Positions 27,408 through 38,260 of a stretch of DNA of 64,000 nt are shown here, piece by piece. Both the position numbers and the translations under genes were made by a program. The notes under the pieces are model-generated. The model saw only the letters and a program-made list of their open reading frames with translations, was not told the DNA's origin and did no database searches. Origin of the DNA: Aquirufa beregesia (GTDB taxonomy: Bacteria; Bacteroidota; Bacteroidia; Cytophagales; Spirosomataceae); assembly GCF_011090385.1 (NCBI RefSeq), contig NZ_SEWW01000001.1:372001-436000 (forward strand), written 5' to 3'. Each line of letters begins with the position of its first letter. Position 1 is the first letter of the stretch.

Positions 27408-28532
27408 TTATTTTAATTTATCCTTGAAACTATTTATTGGTTTCTCAATTACAAACCAGGAGACACTAGCAACAAATAGTAATAAAATTAGGTTGACGAA
27501 AAATTTTGACAATATAAAATTAAGGAAATTTGTTTGAAATAGGGGCATATATTTAGAAATAGCCCACCATAAAGTGTTTCCTTCTTGGTGATAATAATTA
27601 TAAATAAAGTTATGGTACAAATATAAACCATAGGATATTTTGCCTAGGTAATCTACCCAGGAATGTGACAAAAATCGACCAAAAACATGTTGCCTTTCAG
27701 CCACAGCTTCTGCTATTAAAAAGAAAGAAAAAATAGCTGCTACACTTCGCTCTATCACAATGAACCAGACATTATCATATGTATATTCGGCTAAATGGGA
27801 TAACCAAAGAACTAGGAAAAAGGAAGCTAATGTAATGGGAAGAATAAACTTGACTTCACTTATTTGCAGGAATATAGCACGATGATAATGGTAGAAATAG
27901 GCTAATAAACCACCTAAACCAAAACTATCAATGGCACTGAAAGGATTGACATAGGACCACATCCAAGCTGATTCTTTAAAGTTATGACTCGCCAACAGAT
28001 AAAAAAACAAACGTGAGCAAAAGCCTAGAGCAATCATCCAAGGAAATAATTTACCAAAGAATTTCCTTGGTAAAAACAGGATAAAATAAGGGAAGATTAA
28101 ATAGTATTGTTCTTCCACCGCTAAAGACCAAAGATGGTCCCAAACACCAATCCATTGTCGGTGTATCATGATGTAAAAATCAGGCATATAAAAGACCAAC
28201 CATTTCCATACTTGGGAAAATGGTTCTATGCGTAAGAAACCTCCAATCAATAAAATAAGAAAGTAGATGGGGAAAATACGTAAAGACCTACGCAATATAA
28301 AAGTCTTGATTTTTTTCCAGGGAGAATGCCCTCTATCAGCTACATCATCGGCACTTTGAAATAAAATACGCGTAATTAAAAATCCACTTAACACAAAAAA
28401 AATGACCACTCCTAAATGCCCTAAGGGAAAGGGGATGGTAGGTACCAACCAATGGTCCATTAAAACCAAAAACACCGCCAAAAAGCGAATACCATTTAAC
28501 TGCGTGAAATATACTGCGTGTTTATCGCTCAT
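27408..28532 (-). CDS. acyltransferase family 3 membrane protein (OafA/YrhL-like)
   Basis: Integral membrane O-acyltransferase that decorates surface sugars with acetyl or other acyl groups. It opens with LNGIRFLAVFLVLMDHW, the family motif with the conserved Arg and His, followed by FFVLSGFLITRIL (about 41-54) and around ten transmembrane segments. Length 374 is typical for the transmembrane module without a C-terminal SGNH domain. Its ATG overlaps the stop of the OmpA gene by one base. It probably modifies the glycan made by the following GT2 and FAD genes. Confidence 0.9.
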   Translation of the reverse strand: MSDKHAVYFTQLNGIRFLAVFLVLMDHWLVPTIPFPLGHLGVVIFFVLSGFLITRILFQSADDVADRGHSPWKKIKTFILRRSLRIFPIYFLILLIGGFLRIEPFSQVWKWLVFYMPDFYIMIHRQWIGVWDHLWSLAVEEQYYLIFPYFILFLPRKFFGKLFPWMIALGFCSRLFFYLLASHNFKESAWMWSYVNPFSAIDSFGLGGLLAYFYHYHRAIFLQISEVKFILPITLASFFLVLWLSHLAEYTYDNVWFIVIERSVAAIFSFFLIAEAVAERQHVFGRFLSHSWVDYLGKISYGLYLYHNFIYNYYHQEGNTLWWAISKYMPLFQTNFLNFILSKFFVNLILLLFVASVSWFVIEKPINSFKDKLK

Positions 28533-30559
28533 TAATCTCCTTGAAGGGTAAACTCCACTCTTCGATTTAATTTTCTTCTTTCTTCACTCATATTGCTGGC
28601 CATCGGTTTCGTTCCTCCCCAGCCTTTTACACGTACTCGATTGGCACTAATCCCTTTAGAAACGATATATGCTTTTACATTTTCAACCCGCTCCAGCGAG
28701 AGTTTCATGTTTTCATTCCAATCCCCTTGGTTGTCGGTATGACCCTCCAGCAGTACTTTAAAACTAGTATTATCTTTTAAAATTTTGATTATTTTGTCTA
28801 GTTCCTCATAAGAACTTGGGATTAATTCCGCTTTACTCTGGTCAAAGTTAATGTTAGGAATTTGATATTGCTTATTTAACTGAATAGGAATTATCAAAAG
28901 GTTCCTTTGTATGCTTTTAAAATTCCGTTCGGAAGTATAATCAAATTTCTCCACCCGACAGATGTAGCCATCTTTGACCACTTGCATGGTGAAAGCCTTT
29001 TTAGCTGGCCACATAAAGCTATAATCTCCTAAATATGGGTCATAATCCACCCAGAGAGAATCCGTTCCTGCCACCGATTTAACCAAAATCTTAGCTGCCA
29101 CTGTTTCTTGTGAATCCTGATTAAGTATCTGACCAGCCATTTGAATCAAAGTCAAAGGTTTAGCTTTCTCTGGTATTTTAATCCGATAGATATCTTCTGC
29201 TCCCAAAGAGTTCTCCACCGAACTGAAATAAGCATAATCACCTTGAGCTGCTACCGAAAAATATCCATCCCATTGAGCTGTATTCACGATGGGGCCCAGA
29301 TTTTCTGGTTCTGACCAATTCAACCAAGTATCATCCAGTCTTCGGGTTAAAAAGATATCATTGTTTCCATAACCCACATGACCACTGGATGAGAAATACA
29401 TGGTCACGCCATCAGGAGCAATAAAAGGAGTAGACTCCGATTCTCCCGTATTGACTACTTGACCTATGTTTCTTGGTTCAGTCCAACTATCATCGTTTTT
29501 CCAAAAAGACACATAAATATCCTTGCCACCATAGGAATCCTTCATTTCCGTGGTCATGACCAAAATCTTACCATTGGGAGCTAGGGAATACTCTGAAAAT
29601 TCTGATTTATTTTTAAAATTCAAAATTTTCAATGCTTTAGGAAAACTCCAATCACCTGTTCGTAACAAAAAAGACATAGAAACACCTTTTTCCATTTGTC
29701 CATCATTTCGGTACACGTTGTTCAACAGCATGGTTTTACCATTGGGTGAAATGCCACAAACTGCATTATTCTCATCATTGTTGATAGGTTCAGAAAACAA
29801 TTCCGCTTTAGACCAGATTTTGGTATCCACTTGCCAATTAGAAACCCAAATATCCTGATTCTTATTTTTCCCCATATTGGAGGGGTGTTTCCAACGAGTA
29901 AAATAGAGCTTTTTGCCATCAGGGCTAATCACAGGGCATATTTCGTTGTAAGGCGAATTAATTTCCTTACCTAGATTTTCCTTAAATGAATAGGCATTAG
30001 CATCCTTATTCAATTTCAAACTCTCTTCTATAGGAATATCTGCATCTGAAATACCAATGGCATCTATTTGAGAATATCCTTTTACCCGGTCTGAATTCAT
30101 GGATACCTTAATCGCCCGAAGGGGAACCGTGGCCGTAGGTAAATTAATACTTGTTATTTGAGCCGATTTTAGGGCATAACCTGGACTAAACTCTTTTAAT
30201 AATATTAATTTATTATTCTCATCTAATCCATCTACCCGCACAATGGATCCTGCACCAAAGTTCTCAAAAATGGCTACTTGTTTTACTTGAGACAAACTAT
30301 CAAATGAAACGATGATGTACTCTCCCGCAGGATTATCTGGAGTTAGGGATTGCCAGGCACTGGGACTATTACTGAATGTAGGGTATTTACTAGGTTTTCC
30401 TAGAATATGCAGGGCTCGAAACTCCAAACCTAATAGAGGATCAGAATACTCACTAGAAACCGAAATGACTTTACTGGCCCAGCGAACACGCTGTGCAGGC
30501 AAGCTAAAAACAAGCAGACAACAGAAAATTCCAAAAATTAAGCGGATTTTCAAATTCAT
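28532..30559 (-). CDS. OmpA-family outer-membrane protein with PD40/WD40-like propeller
   Basis: Exported protein of 675 residues with a signal peptide (MNLKIRLIFGIFCCLLVFSLPAQ). A discoidin-like or beta-sandwich region (about 25-170) is followed by PD40 beta-propeller repeats (about 200-455, e.g. SPDGKKLYFTRW and APDGVTMYFSSSGH). A carboxypeptidase-like segment covers about 470-555, and the C-terminal OmpA peptidoglycan-binding domain about 565-672 (INFDQSKAELIP, LLEGHTDNQGD, NRRVEFTL). The set resembles PorE/SprF-associated envelope proteins of Bacteroidota, but no TPR is seen, so a type IX secretion role is only a possibility. In an operon with rpe and three glycan genes. Confidence 0.85.
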   Translation of the reverse strand: MNLKIRLIFGIFCCLLVFSLPAQRVRWASKVISVSSEYSDPLLGLEFRALHILGKPSKYPTFSNSPSAWQSLTPDNPAGEYIIVSFDSLSQVKQVAIFENFGAGSIVRVDGLDENNKLILLKEFSPGYALKSAQITSINLPTATVPLRAIKVSMNSDRVKGYSQIDAIGISDADIPIEESLKLNKDANAYSFKENLGKEINSPYNEICPVISPDGKKLYFTRWKHPSNMGKNKNQDIWVSNWQVDTKIWSKAELFSEPINNDENNAVCGISPNGKTMLLNNVYRNDGQMEKGVSMSFLLRTGDWSFPKALKILNFKNKSEFSEYSLAPNGKILVMTTEMKDSYGGKDIYVSFWKNDDSWTEPRNIGQVVNTGESESTPFIAPDGVTMYFSSSGHVGYGNNDIFLTRRLDDTWLNWSEPENLGPIVNTAQWDGYFSVAAQGDYAYFSSVENSLGAEDIYRIKIPEKAKPLTLIQMAGQILNQDSQETVAAKILVKSVAGTDSLWVDYDPYLGDYSFMWPAKKAFTMQVVKDGYICRVEKFDYTSERNFKSIQRNLLIIPIQLNKQYQIPNINFDQSKAELIPSSYEELDKIIKILKDNTSFKVLLEGHTDNQGDWNENMKLSLERVENVKAYIVSKGISANRVRVKGWGGTKPMASNMSEERRKLNRRVEFTLQGD

Positions 30560-30564
30560 GAATG

Positions 30565-31227
30565 TTAGTTACCTAGTTTTACCAAATTGGCTATGGTTTC
30601 CATGGGATTGGGTGAAGAAAATACAAAATTACCAGCCACTAATACATTAGCACCCGCTTTAATTAAATCAGCAGCATTGGAAGTAGAAACACCACCGTCA
30701 ATTTCTATTTTAAGTTTCGTCAATCCTTTTGAAGCAGCTAACTCAGCCAATTCTTTTGTCTTTTTAATGGCATTAGGAATAAATTTTTGTCCGCCAAAAC
30801 CAGGATTCACGGACATAATTAATACCAAATCAAGATCCGAAATGATATCTTCTAAAACATGTACAGGAGTGGATGGATTCAATGCTACACCAGCCAAACA
30901 ACCTAAATCTTTGATTTGTTGGATTGTACGATGTAAATGAGGACAAGTTTCATAATGTACTGTTAATACTTGAGCACCTGCCTTAGCAAAAGCTTCCAAA
31001 TATCTTTCCGGCTTTTCAATCATCAAATGTACATCCAACACCTTGTTAGCTCTTTTATTGACTGCCTCTAAAACGGGGAAACCAAAAGAAATATTGGGTA
31101 CAAACATTCCATCCATAACATCCACATGAATCCACTCAGCTTGAGAGGCATTCAACATGTCGATTTCGGAACCAAGTTCTGCAAAATTAGCAGCTAAAAT
31201 AGAAGGGGCGATGATTAAACTTTCCAT
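30565..31227 (-). CDS. rpe: ribulose-phosphate 3-epimerase
   Basis: Interconverts ribulose 5-phosphate and xylulose 5-phosphate in the pentose phosphate pathway. The TIM-barrel motifs are complete: APSILAANFAELG, the metal histidine and aspartate in WIHVDVMDGMFVPNISFG, the histidine in DVHLMIEKPE, MSVNPGFGGQKF and the catalytic aspartate in IEIDGGV. Length 220 is normal. It is the first gene of a five-gene minus-strand run and ends 5 bases before the OmpA gene. Confidence 0.96.
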   Translation of the reverse strand: MESLIIAPSILAANFAELGSEIDMLNASQAEWIHVDVMDGMFVPNISFGFPVLEAVNKRANKVLDVHLMIEKPERYLEAFAKAGAQVLTVHYETCPHLHRTIQQIKDLGCLAGVALNPSTPVHVLEDIISDLDLVLIMSVNPGFGGQKFIPNAIKKTKELAELAASKGLTKLKIEIDGGVSTSNAADLIKAGANVLVAGNFVFSSPNPMETIANLVKLGN

Positions 31228-31305
31228 CTTGCAAAGGTATGAAAATTATTGGCTATGGTTTATTTCTTAGTGCTTTCCATTTAACTTTAGGTTGTTAAAA
31301 ATTGA

Positions 31306-33309
<2,004 letters not shown>

Positions 33310-33312
33310 CTC

Positions 33313-34206
33313 ATGCATACATTACCTAAATTTCACGGGGTAGCACCAGCCCTAATTACACCTATGCAAGCCGATCGAACGATTGATTGGAAGGCCTTAG
33401 GAAACCTTGTTCAGTACGTAACAACTGGCGGTGTCGATTATTTAGTAGTTCAAGGAACTACAGGAGAATCTGTAACTACTAGCGCAGATGAAAAGAAAAA
33501 AATCCTTGCTACTGTACAAGAGGCAAATACTCAAAATTTACCCATTGTTTATGGTTTAGGTGGAAACCATACTGAAAATTTAATTGCTCAAATCAAGCAG
33601 ACTTCTTTTGATGGCATTGATGCCATTTTATCTGTTTGTCCTTATTATAATAAGCCAAGTGCTCGCGGTGTTATCCAACATTACCGCGCGGTAGCAGATG
33701 CCAGTCCTGTTCCTGTTATTTTATACAATATCCCAGGAAGAACCGGAATTAATTTGTCGCCAGAAACTATTCTAAGCCTAGCCGAACATCCCAATATCAT
33801 TGGGGTGAAGGAGGCTTCCTGCATCATTGAACAATGTATGGAAATTGCCGCTCATAAACCGACAGATTTTCTTTTAATCTCAGGAGACGATGTTCAAGCT
33901 GTACCCATTATTTCCATAGGAGGTGTTGGAGTAATGTCTGTTATTGCTAATGCATTTCCTCATCAATTCTCACAAATGATTCATGCAGCTTTAGCTGGTG
34001 ATTTTGCAGAAGCTAGAAAATCATTAGGAAGTTTCTTAGCCATTGATCCTTTTTTATATGAAGAGGGTAATCCAGTAGGTGTTAAGAAAATTTTAGCCTT
34101 AAAAGGCATGATTCAGGCTCAAGTTCGCATGCCATTAGCTGAAGCATCAGAAGAATTAGGAGTAAAATTGAACCGTATTATTCAACAAGAAAACTTATCC
34201 AATTAA
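33313..34206 (+). CDS. dapA: 4-hydroxy-tetrahydrodipicolinate synthase
   Basis: Condenses pyruvate with aspartate semialdehyde in lysine and diaminopimelate synthesis. The Schiff-base lysine is K166 in GVKEAS, the catalytic tyrosine Y138 is in ILYNIPGR, and GTTGES and CPYYNKPSARG match true DapA. Length 297 is typical. It follows ligA by 3 bases. DapA-like aldolases can also cleave keto-deoxy sugar acids, and a fucose locus starts 2 kb downstream, but the motifs and the ligA linkage favour lysine synthesis. Confidence 0.93.
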   Translation: MHTLPKFHGVAPALITPMQADRTIDWKALGNLVQYVTTGGVDYLVVQGTTGESVTTSADEKKKILATVQEANTQNLPIVYGLGGNHTENLIAQIKQTSFDGIDAILSVCPYYNKPSARGVIQHYRAVADASPVPVILYNIPGRTGINLSPETILSLAEHPNIIGVKEASCIIEQCMEIAAHKPTDFLLISGDDVQAVPIISIGGVGVMSVIANAFPHQFSQMIHAALAGDFAEARKSLGSFLAIDPFLYEEGNPVGVKKILALKGMIQAQVRMPLAEASEELGVKLNRIIQQENLSN

Positions 34207-34209
34207 AAC

Positions 34210-34512
34210 ATGTTTGTTCACGTAGTAAATTTTTGGTTAAAAAAAGGCCTAAGCGAAGAAGAAATTCAACAATTTGAAGCTGGGGTATTATCATTAGGGA
34301 AAGTTGAAACTGTAAAAGATTTCAATGTTGGAAAGCCCGCTAAAACGGATCGTCCAGTGATTGATCGTTCTTATGATTATTGCTTATTGACCACCTTTAC
34401 AGATGAAGCTGGACATGATTATTACCAAACAGCCCCTATCCATTTAGAATTCATCAAAAACTGTGCCCAATATTGGGACAGAGTATTAATTTATGACTCA
34501 GAAAGCATTTAA
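34210..34512 (+). CDS. Dabb (stress-responsive alpha/beta barrel) protein
   Basis: A 100-residue single-domain protein of the dimeric A/B barrel family: FVHVVNFWLKKGLSEEEIQQFEAG at the start and HDYYQTAPIHLEFIKNC near the end, a common Dabb pattern. Function is not established for most members. It starts 3 bases after dapA and overlaps the lipoprotein gene by 20 bases, so all three are probably cotranscribed with ligA. Confidence 0.85.
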   Translation: MFVHVVNFWLKKGLSEEEIQQFEAGVLSLGKVETVKDFNVGKPAKTDRPVIDRSYDYCLLTTFTDEAGHDYYQTAPIHLEFIKNCAQYWDRVLIYDSESI

Positions 34513-34942
34513 AGTACTTAGTTTCAGTTTCCTATTCTTGTTGGCCGCTTGTTCAAAAAACGTCAAGCCTTCAAGCTATTATTCTCCCAATTATAAGGAT
34601 GGAGGTGTAGATCGCCATGACGGATTGGGTTTTGAAATACCTGTTAAGTATGCCATTGATGTATTTTATTTCAATGAAAGTCCAAAGCAATCCTACGAAG
34701 TCATTGAAAGCATCAGTATTTCTGGAGAAGTACCTTTGGAAAACAACCAAACGGTTAATGGAAAAATGCTTAACCGCGGTAATCATCAAACTAAGAAACA
34801 AGAAATCTTAAGTCAATTAGTCGAAAAAGCTACTGAAATGGGTGCTAGTGCCTTGATGGATGTAAAATATCAAGTTTATAGCACCCAATATGCCAATGGC
34901 TATACATTTAGCGGAAAAGCGATTCGTTACGTGTTGAAATAA
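34493..34942 (+). CDS. small lipoprotein of unknown function
   Basis: A 149-residue protein with a lipoprotein signal peptide: a short basic N-terminus, a hydrophobic core and a lipobox LLAAC (Cys20). The mature part is polar and beta-rich, ending in GKAIRYVLK, with a segment (SQLVEKATEMGASALMDVKYQVY) that resembles YbjQ- or heavy-metal-binding-like folds in style only. No function assigned. It overlaps the Dabb gene at its start and the convergent fucosidase by 35 bases at its end. Confidence 0.75.
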   Translation: MTQKAFKVLSFSFLFLLAACSKNVKPSSYYSPNYKDGGVDRHDGLGFEIPVKYAIDVFYFNESPKQSYEVIESISISGEVPLENNQTVNGKMLNRGNHQTKKQEILSQLVEKATEMGASALMDVKYQVYSTQYANGYTFSGKAIRYVLK

Positions 34943-36344
34943 TTCGATAAAGAGCCAAATTAGAAATCAATGGTTGGGCTCGATACTCTTCTAAAATGAT
35001 GCGAATCTGCTTTACCTTTCTTTCTGGGAAGGTAAGCATTCGTTTATTTCCAATGGTTTTGGCTTTAATTAGCCATTTTTCTCCATTTTCAGATGCTATT
35101 TCTACCGAAAATGCCTTGATTCTTTGACCTAAAGCAATAGGTTCTTGAAGTTGCAATGTGTTCGAATGTACTGCGTGATCTAATGTAATGACCATACTTG
35201 GCTGTGCATCACTAACTTGCGGAGCCCAAGCACTTGATGGGTCTTTATCAGATAAGTATTTAACTGAATATGTAGCATTAAACGTTGAACTTACTTGAAT
35301 CTTAGTGGAGCTAGGCTGCAATAAATTGATTAAGCTTTTCTTTCTTAATTCCGCAAAACCCATCATGGAAGCAGAATCATTGGGATGTATCAAACCTCGC
35401 GTATCTACGGGGATGTTTAGGAGTAAATTGGAATTTCTCCCTACAGATGCCACGTAAATCTTCATTAAGGAATCTGGACTTTTCACTCGATTATCCTCCT
35501 TGGGATGATAATACCAACCCGGACGAATAGAAACATCAACTTCAGGTGCCACCCAGTGAGTTCCGTTTTCTTGTCCATGCCGATATCGATCGAATTGTGG
35601 GTATCCTGGGTAAATTTCATCACGATTGATAGGACTCCAAGAAGTTTCGTAGTTGTAGCCGCGCTCATTTCCTACCCAACGAATATCTGGTCCATTATCT
35701 GAAAATTGAACCGCATTAGGCTGATATTTATTGACCATGGCATGAAATAAGGGCCAATCGTATACTTGCTTCTTTCCATTAGGGCCTTCACCATTAGCAC
35801 CGTCGTACCAAAATTCAAAAATAGGACCATATTGAGTCAATAACTCTTTTTGCATTTCTGCATAAATTTTGTTGTATTCATCAGTGCCATAGGCAGGATG
35901 AAAACGATCCCAAGGAGAAAGATAAATCCCCAATTTCAAACCATATTCTTTACATGCTAGGGCTAATTCCTTAACTACATCTCCTTTACCATTTTTCCAA
36001 GGAGATTTCGCCACAGAATGAGTAGTAAACTTAGAAGGATACAAGGCAAATCCATCATGATGCTTGGCCGTTACTATTAACCCTTTCATACCAGCCGCCT
36101 TGGCAATTCTAGCCCATTGTCGGCAATCCAAAGCACTAGGATTAAAATTGGATGGAGATTCTTTTCCTTCACCCCATTCTACATTGGTAAACGTATTCAT
36201 ATTAAAATGTATGAAGCCATAATATTCCAATGCTTGCCATCGAATTTGTTTCGGAGAAGGGAGCGGGGCAACGGGGACTATTTGTTGAGCAAATGTGCTA
36301 AAAATTGAACTCAAATAAACGCTAGCAAGTAGAATGAAACGCAT
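34908..36344 (-). CDS. exported GH29 alpha-L-fucosidase
   Basis: Hydrolyses terminal alpha-L-fucose from glycans, probably in the periplasm or outside. The start at 36344 gives a clean signal peptide (MRFILLASVYLSSIFSTFAQ); an in-frame ATG at 36437 would add 31 residues that spoil it. The GH29 signatures are RWQALEYYGFIHFNMNTFT, TAKHHDGFALYPS and the nucleophile region FEFWYDGANGEG with Asp181 as the likely nucleophile. After the barrel comes a beta-sandwich (about 330-478). It lies divergent from the fucose catabolic operon beginning at 36568 and shares its 223-base upstream region, so coregulation by fucose is likely. Confidence 0.9.
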   Translation of the reverse strand: MRFILLASVYLSSIFSTFAQQIVPVAPLPSPKQIRWQALEYYGFIHFNMNTFTNVEWGEGKESPSNFNPSALDCRQWARIAKAAGMKGLIVTAKHHDGFALYPSKFTTHSVAKSPWKNGKGDVVKELALACKEYGLKLGIYLSPWDRFHPAYGTDEYNKIYAEMQKELLTQYGPIFEFWYDGANGEGPNGKKQVYDWPLFHAMVNKYQPNAVQFSDNGPDIRWVGNERGYNYETSWSPINRDEIYPGYPQFDRYRHGQENGTHWVAPEVDVSIRPGWYYHPKEDNRVKSPDSLMKIYVASVGRNSNLLLNIPVDTRGLIHPNDSASMMGFAELRKKSLINLLQPSSTKIQVSSTFNATYSVKYLSDKDPSSAWAPQVSDAQPSMVITLDHAVHSNTLQLQEPIALGQRIKAFSVEIASENGEKWLIKAKTIGNKRMLTFPERKVKQIRIILEEYRAQPLISNLALYRIISTRNESLFR

Positions 36345-36386
36345 GAAGGTATTTTTTAACGTGAGCAAGTAGATAAGAAAAAATTC

Positions 36387-36498
36387 ATTGATACTAATTA
36401 TAAAATTGATACAATAATTTCGGTGGAAAAACCTCAATTCAGGATTTATTGAAATTTGATTGAACTATTTTAACATTTAACATAAGAATAATTAGTAT
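36387..36498. promoter_or_regulatory. repeat-rich control region between fucosidase and fucP
   Basis: The AT-rich gap holds ATTGATAC at 36387-36394 and again at 36405-36412 (18 bases apart), and ATACTAATT at 36391-36399 with its inverted copy AATTAGTAT at 36490-36498. These could be operator half-sites for a fucose regulator. No regulator gene lies nearby and no clear -33/-7 pair was found. Evidence is repeat geometry only. Confidence 0.35.
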
Positions 36499-36567
36499 AA
36501 AACTAAATTTAATAAAAAAAAGCAGGTAAATTAAAGCTGCTAAACTCTTTTAACATAAAGTATCTGC

Positions 36568-37911
36568 ATGGCCTTACCCATTAACTCTGGAGAACAATTA
36601 GAACTAAGTCAAAGCAAAGACAATACTAATTATTTACTTCCTTTTATCTTAGTTACTAGTCTATTTTTTCTTTGGGGATTAGCCAATAGCTTGAATGGAA
36701 CCTTAGTTAAACAATTTCAAATAGCTTTAGATTTACAACGTTGGCAAGCCAATATCGTAGAGACTGCCTTTTATATGGGATATTTTGTCATGGCTATTCC
36801 TGCAGGGATGGTCATGCGAAAATTAGGTTATAAAATGGGTATATTAATGGGTCTAATCCTTTATTCAGCAGGAGCATTTTTATTTTATCCTGCCGCTGCC
36901 GTAAGACAATACAGCTTTTTCTTGGGTGCCCTATTTCTGATAGCCAGTGGAATTGCCTTTTTAGAAACAGCTGCTAATTTATATGTAACTGTGCTTGGGG
37001 ACCCCAAGAAAGGAGATTTTCGACTAAATTTGGCGCAGTCATTCAATGGTATAAGCACGATATTGGGTCCAGTTATTGGTGGTTTATTCATTTTTTCGGA
37101 TCGGGAATATTCTCGTGACATGATTCAAGCGTTACCAGCTGCTGAAGCAGAAGCCATTCGCGTCAGTCAAGCCGAATCCGTTCAAGGACCCTATTTAGCA
37201 ATAGGCTTGGTAGTGGCGATTGTTGCCATATTGTTCGCCATTACTAAAATGCCGGAGGTAAAAGCGGCAGGAGAAAGTAAGTCGAGTGACAGTAAAATTA
37301 CTATTTCTAGTTTACTCAAAAACAAGCATTTACGATTAGGCGTTATCGCACAATTTTGCAATATCGGAGCACAAGTTTCGCTGTGGGGAAATTTTGTTGA
37401 CTTCAAATTAGACTTTGCCAGAGACTCCAATTTATGGATAGTTGAACAAATTTATCAAACTACGGAAAGTATGACTGCTACTCAAATTGCTAGTTTTCAT
37501 GCTTCATTTGCCTTTATTTTATTTATGGTTGGTCGATTCATTGGTACCTATTTTATGGGTAAATATGAATCAAATCGAGTATTAGGTATTTATGCCGTTG
37601 GTTCTGTTCTTTCCATCATCATTGCTATGTTGGGAGGAGGAATCTTAGCAGTTATTGCATTAATGATGGTATATTTTTTCCAATCCATTATGTTTCCTAC
37701 TATCTTTGCACTGGCATGTAAAGATTTGGGAGAAGGTTCGAAGTTAGCCTCGTCATTACTTATTATGTCCATTGTTGGAGGAGCTATTATTCCGCCATTT
37801 ACAGCTTACCTATTTAAAATAGGTCCATCATTAGCATTAGGCATTCCTTTACTTTGCTTTGTGTTTATTGTATATTACGCGTACCAGGGATTTAAAATCC
37901 AAAAAGTCTAG
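36568..37911 (+). CDS. fucP: L-fucose:H+ symporter (FucP-type MFS permease)
   Basis: Imports L-fucose with protons across the inner membrane. The 447-residue protein has 12 predicted transmembrane segments and the FucP signature near the start, SLFFLWGLANSLNGTLVKQF, then IVETAFYMGYFVMAIPAGMVMRKLGYKMG and the ETAANLYVTVLGDP motif with the glutamate that binds sugar in E. coli FucP (E135 there). It heads the fucose operon and faces an exported fucosidase. Hexose transporters of the same family exist, but the neighbours make fucose the likely substrate. Confidence 0.88.
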   Translation: MALPINSGEQLELSQSKDNTNYLLPFILVTSLFFLWGLANSLNGTLVKQFQIALDLQRWQANIVETAFYMGYFVMAIPAGMVMRKLGYKMGILMGLILYSAGAFLFYPAAAVRQYSFFLGALFLIASGIAFLETAANLYVTVLGDPKKGDFRLNLAQSFNGISTILGPVIGGLFIFSDREYSRDMIQALPAAEAEAIRVSQAESVQGPYLAIGLVVAIVAILFAITKMPEVKAAGESKSSDSKITISSLLKNKHLRLGVIAQFCNIGAQVSLWGNFVDFKLDFARDSNLWIVEQIYQTTESMTATQIASFHASFAFILFMVGRFIGTYFMGKYESNRVLGIYAVGSVLSIIIAMLGGGILAVIALMMVYFFQSIMFPTIFALACKDLGEGSKLASSLLIMSIVGGAIIPPFTAYLFKIGPSLALGIPLLCFVFIVYYAYQGFKIQKV

Positions 37912-37915
37912 GATT

Positions 37916-38245
37916 ATGCAACGATTTATGCTAATGCTGGACTTAAAAAATGAATCTAAACTTATTCAAACCTATGAAAACTATCACCAAAACATCCCCG
38001 CTGAAATTGCGGAAAGCATCCGTGAATCTGGAATTGAATCCATGGAAATTTATCGCTTTGAAAACCGACTAGTCATGGAGATTGTCGCCCATGACAATTT
38101 CAGTTTTGAGGAAAAAAGCAAGCTAGATGCCTCGAATAAAAAGGTTCAGGCATGGGAACAACTCATGAGTCAATTTCAGCAAGTGATACCCGGCACTCCA
38201 GAAGGAGTTAAGTGGGTATTAGCTAAACATATCTTTAAACTATAA
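37916..38245 (+). CDS. L-rhamnose/L-fucose mutarotase (DUF718, RhaM-like)
   Basis: Interconverts alpha and beta anomers of a 6-deoxyhexose. The 109-residue protein has the DUF718 dimeric barrel: RFMLMLDLKNE at the start, ENYHQNIPAEIAESIRESGI with the catalytic histidine, IYRFENRLVMEIVA and a late Trp in QAWEQLMSQF. The ATG at 37916 follows the fucP stop by 4 bases; an upstream in-frame start at 37859 would lie inside fucP. E. coli uses the unrelated FucU, but the C. jejuni fucose locus, as I recall, also uses a DUF718 protein. L-fucose is the probable substrate here. Confidence 0.88.
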   Translation: MQRFMLMLDLKNESKLIQTYENYHQNIPAEIAESIRESGIESMEIYRFENRLVMEIVAHDNFSFEEKSKLDASNKKVQAWEQLMSQFQQVIPGTPEGVKWVLAKHIFKL

Positions 38246-38260
38246 TTTAAAACTATTTTA

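Noticed and set aside
33313-34206. DapA as the aldolase of the fucose pathway, as in C. jejuni
   Set aside because: The protein has true DapA motifs, is linked to ligA, and the fucose operon has its own SDR and FAH enzymes for the lower steps.
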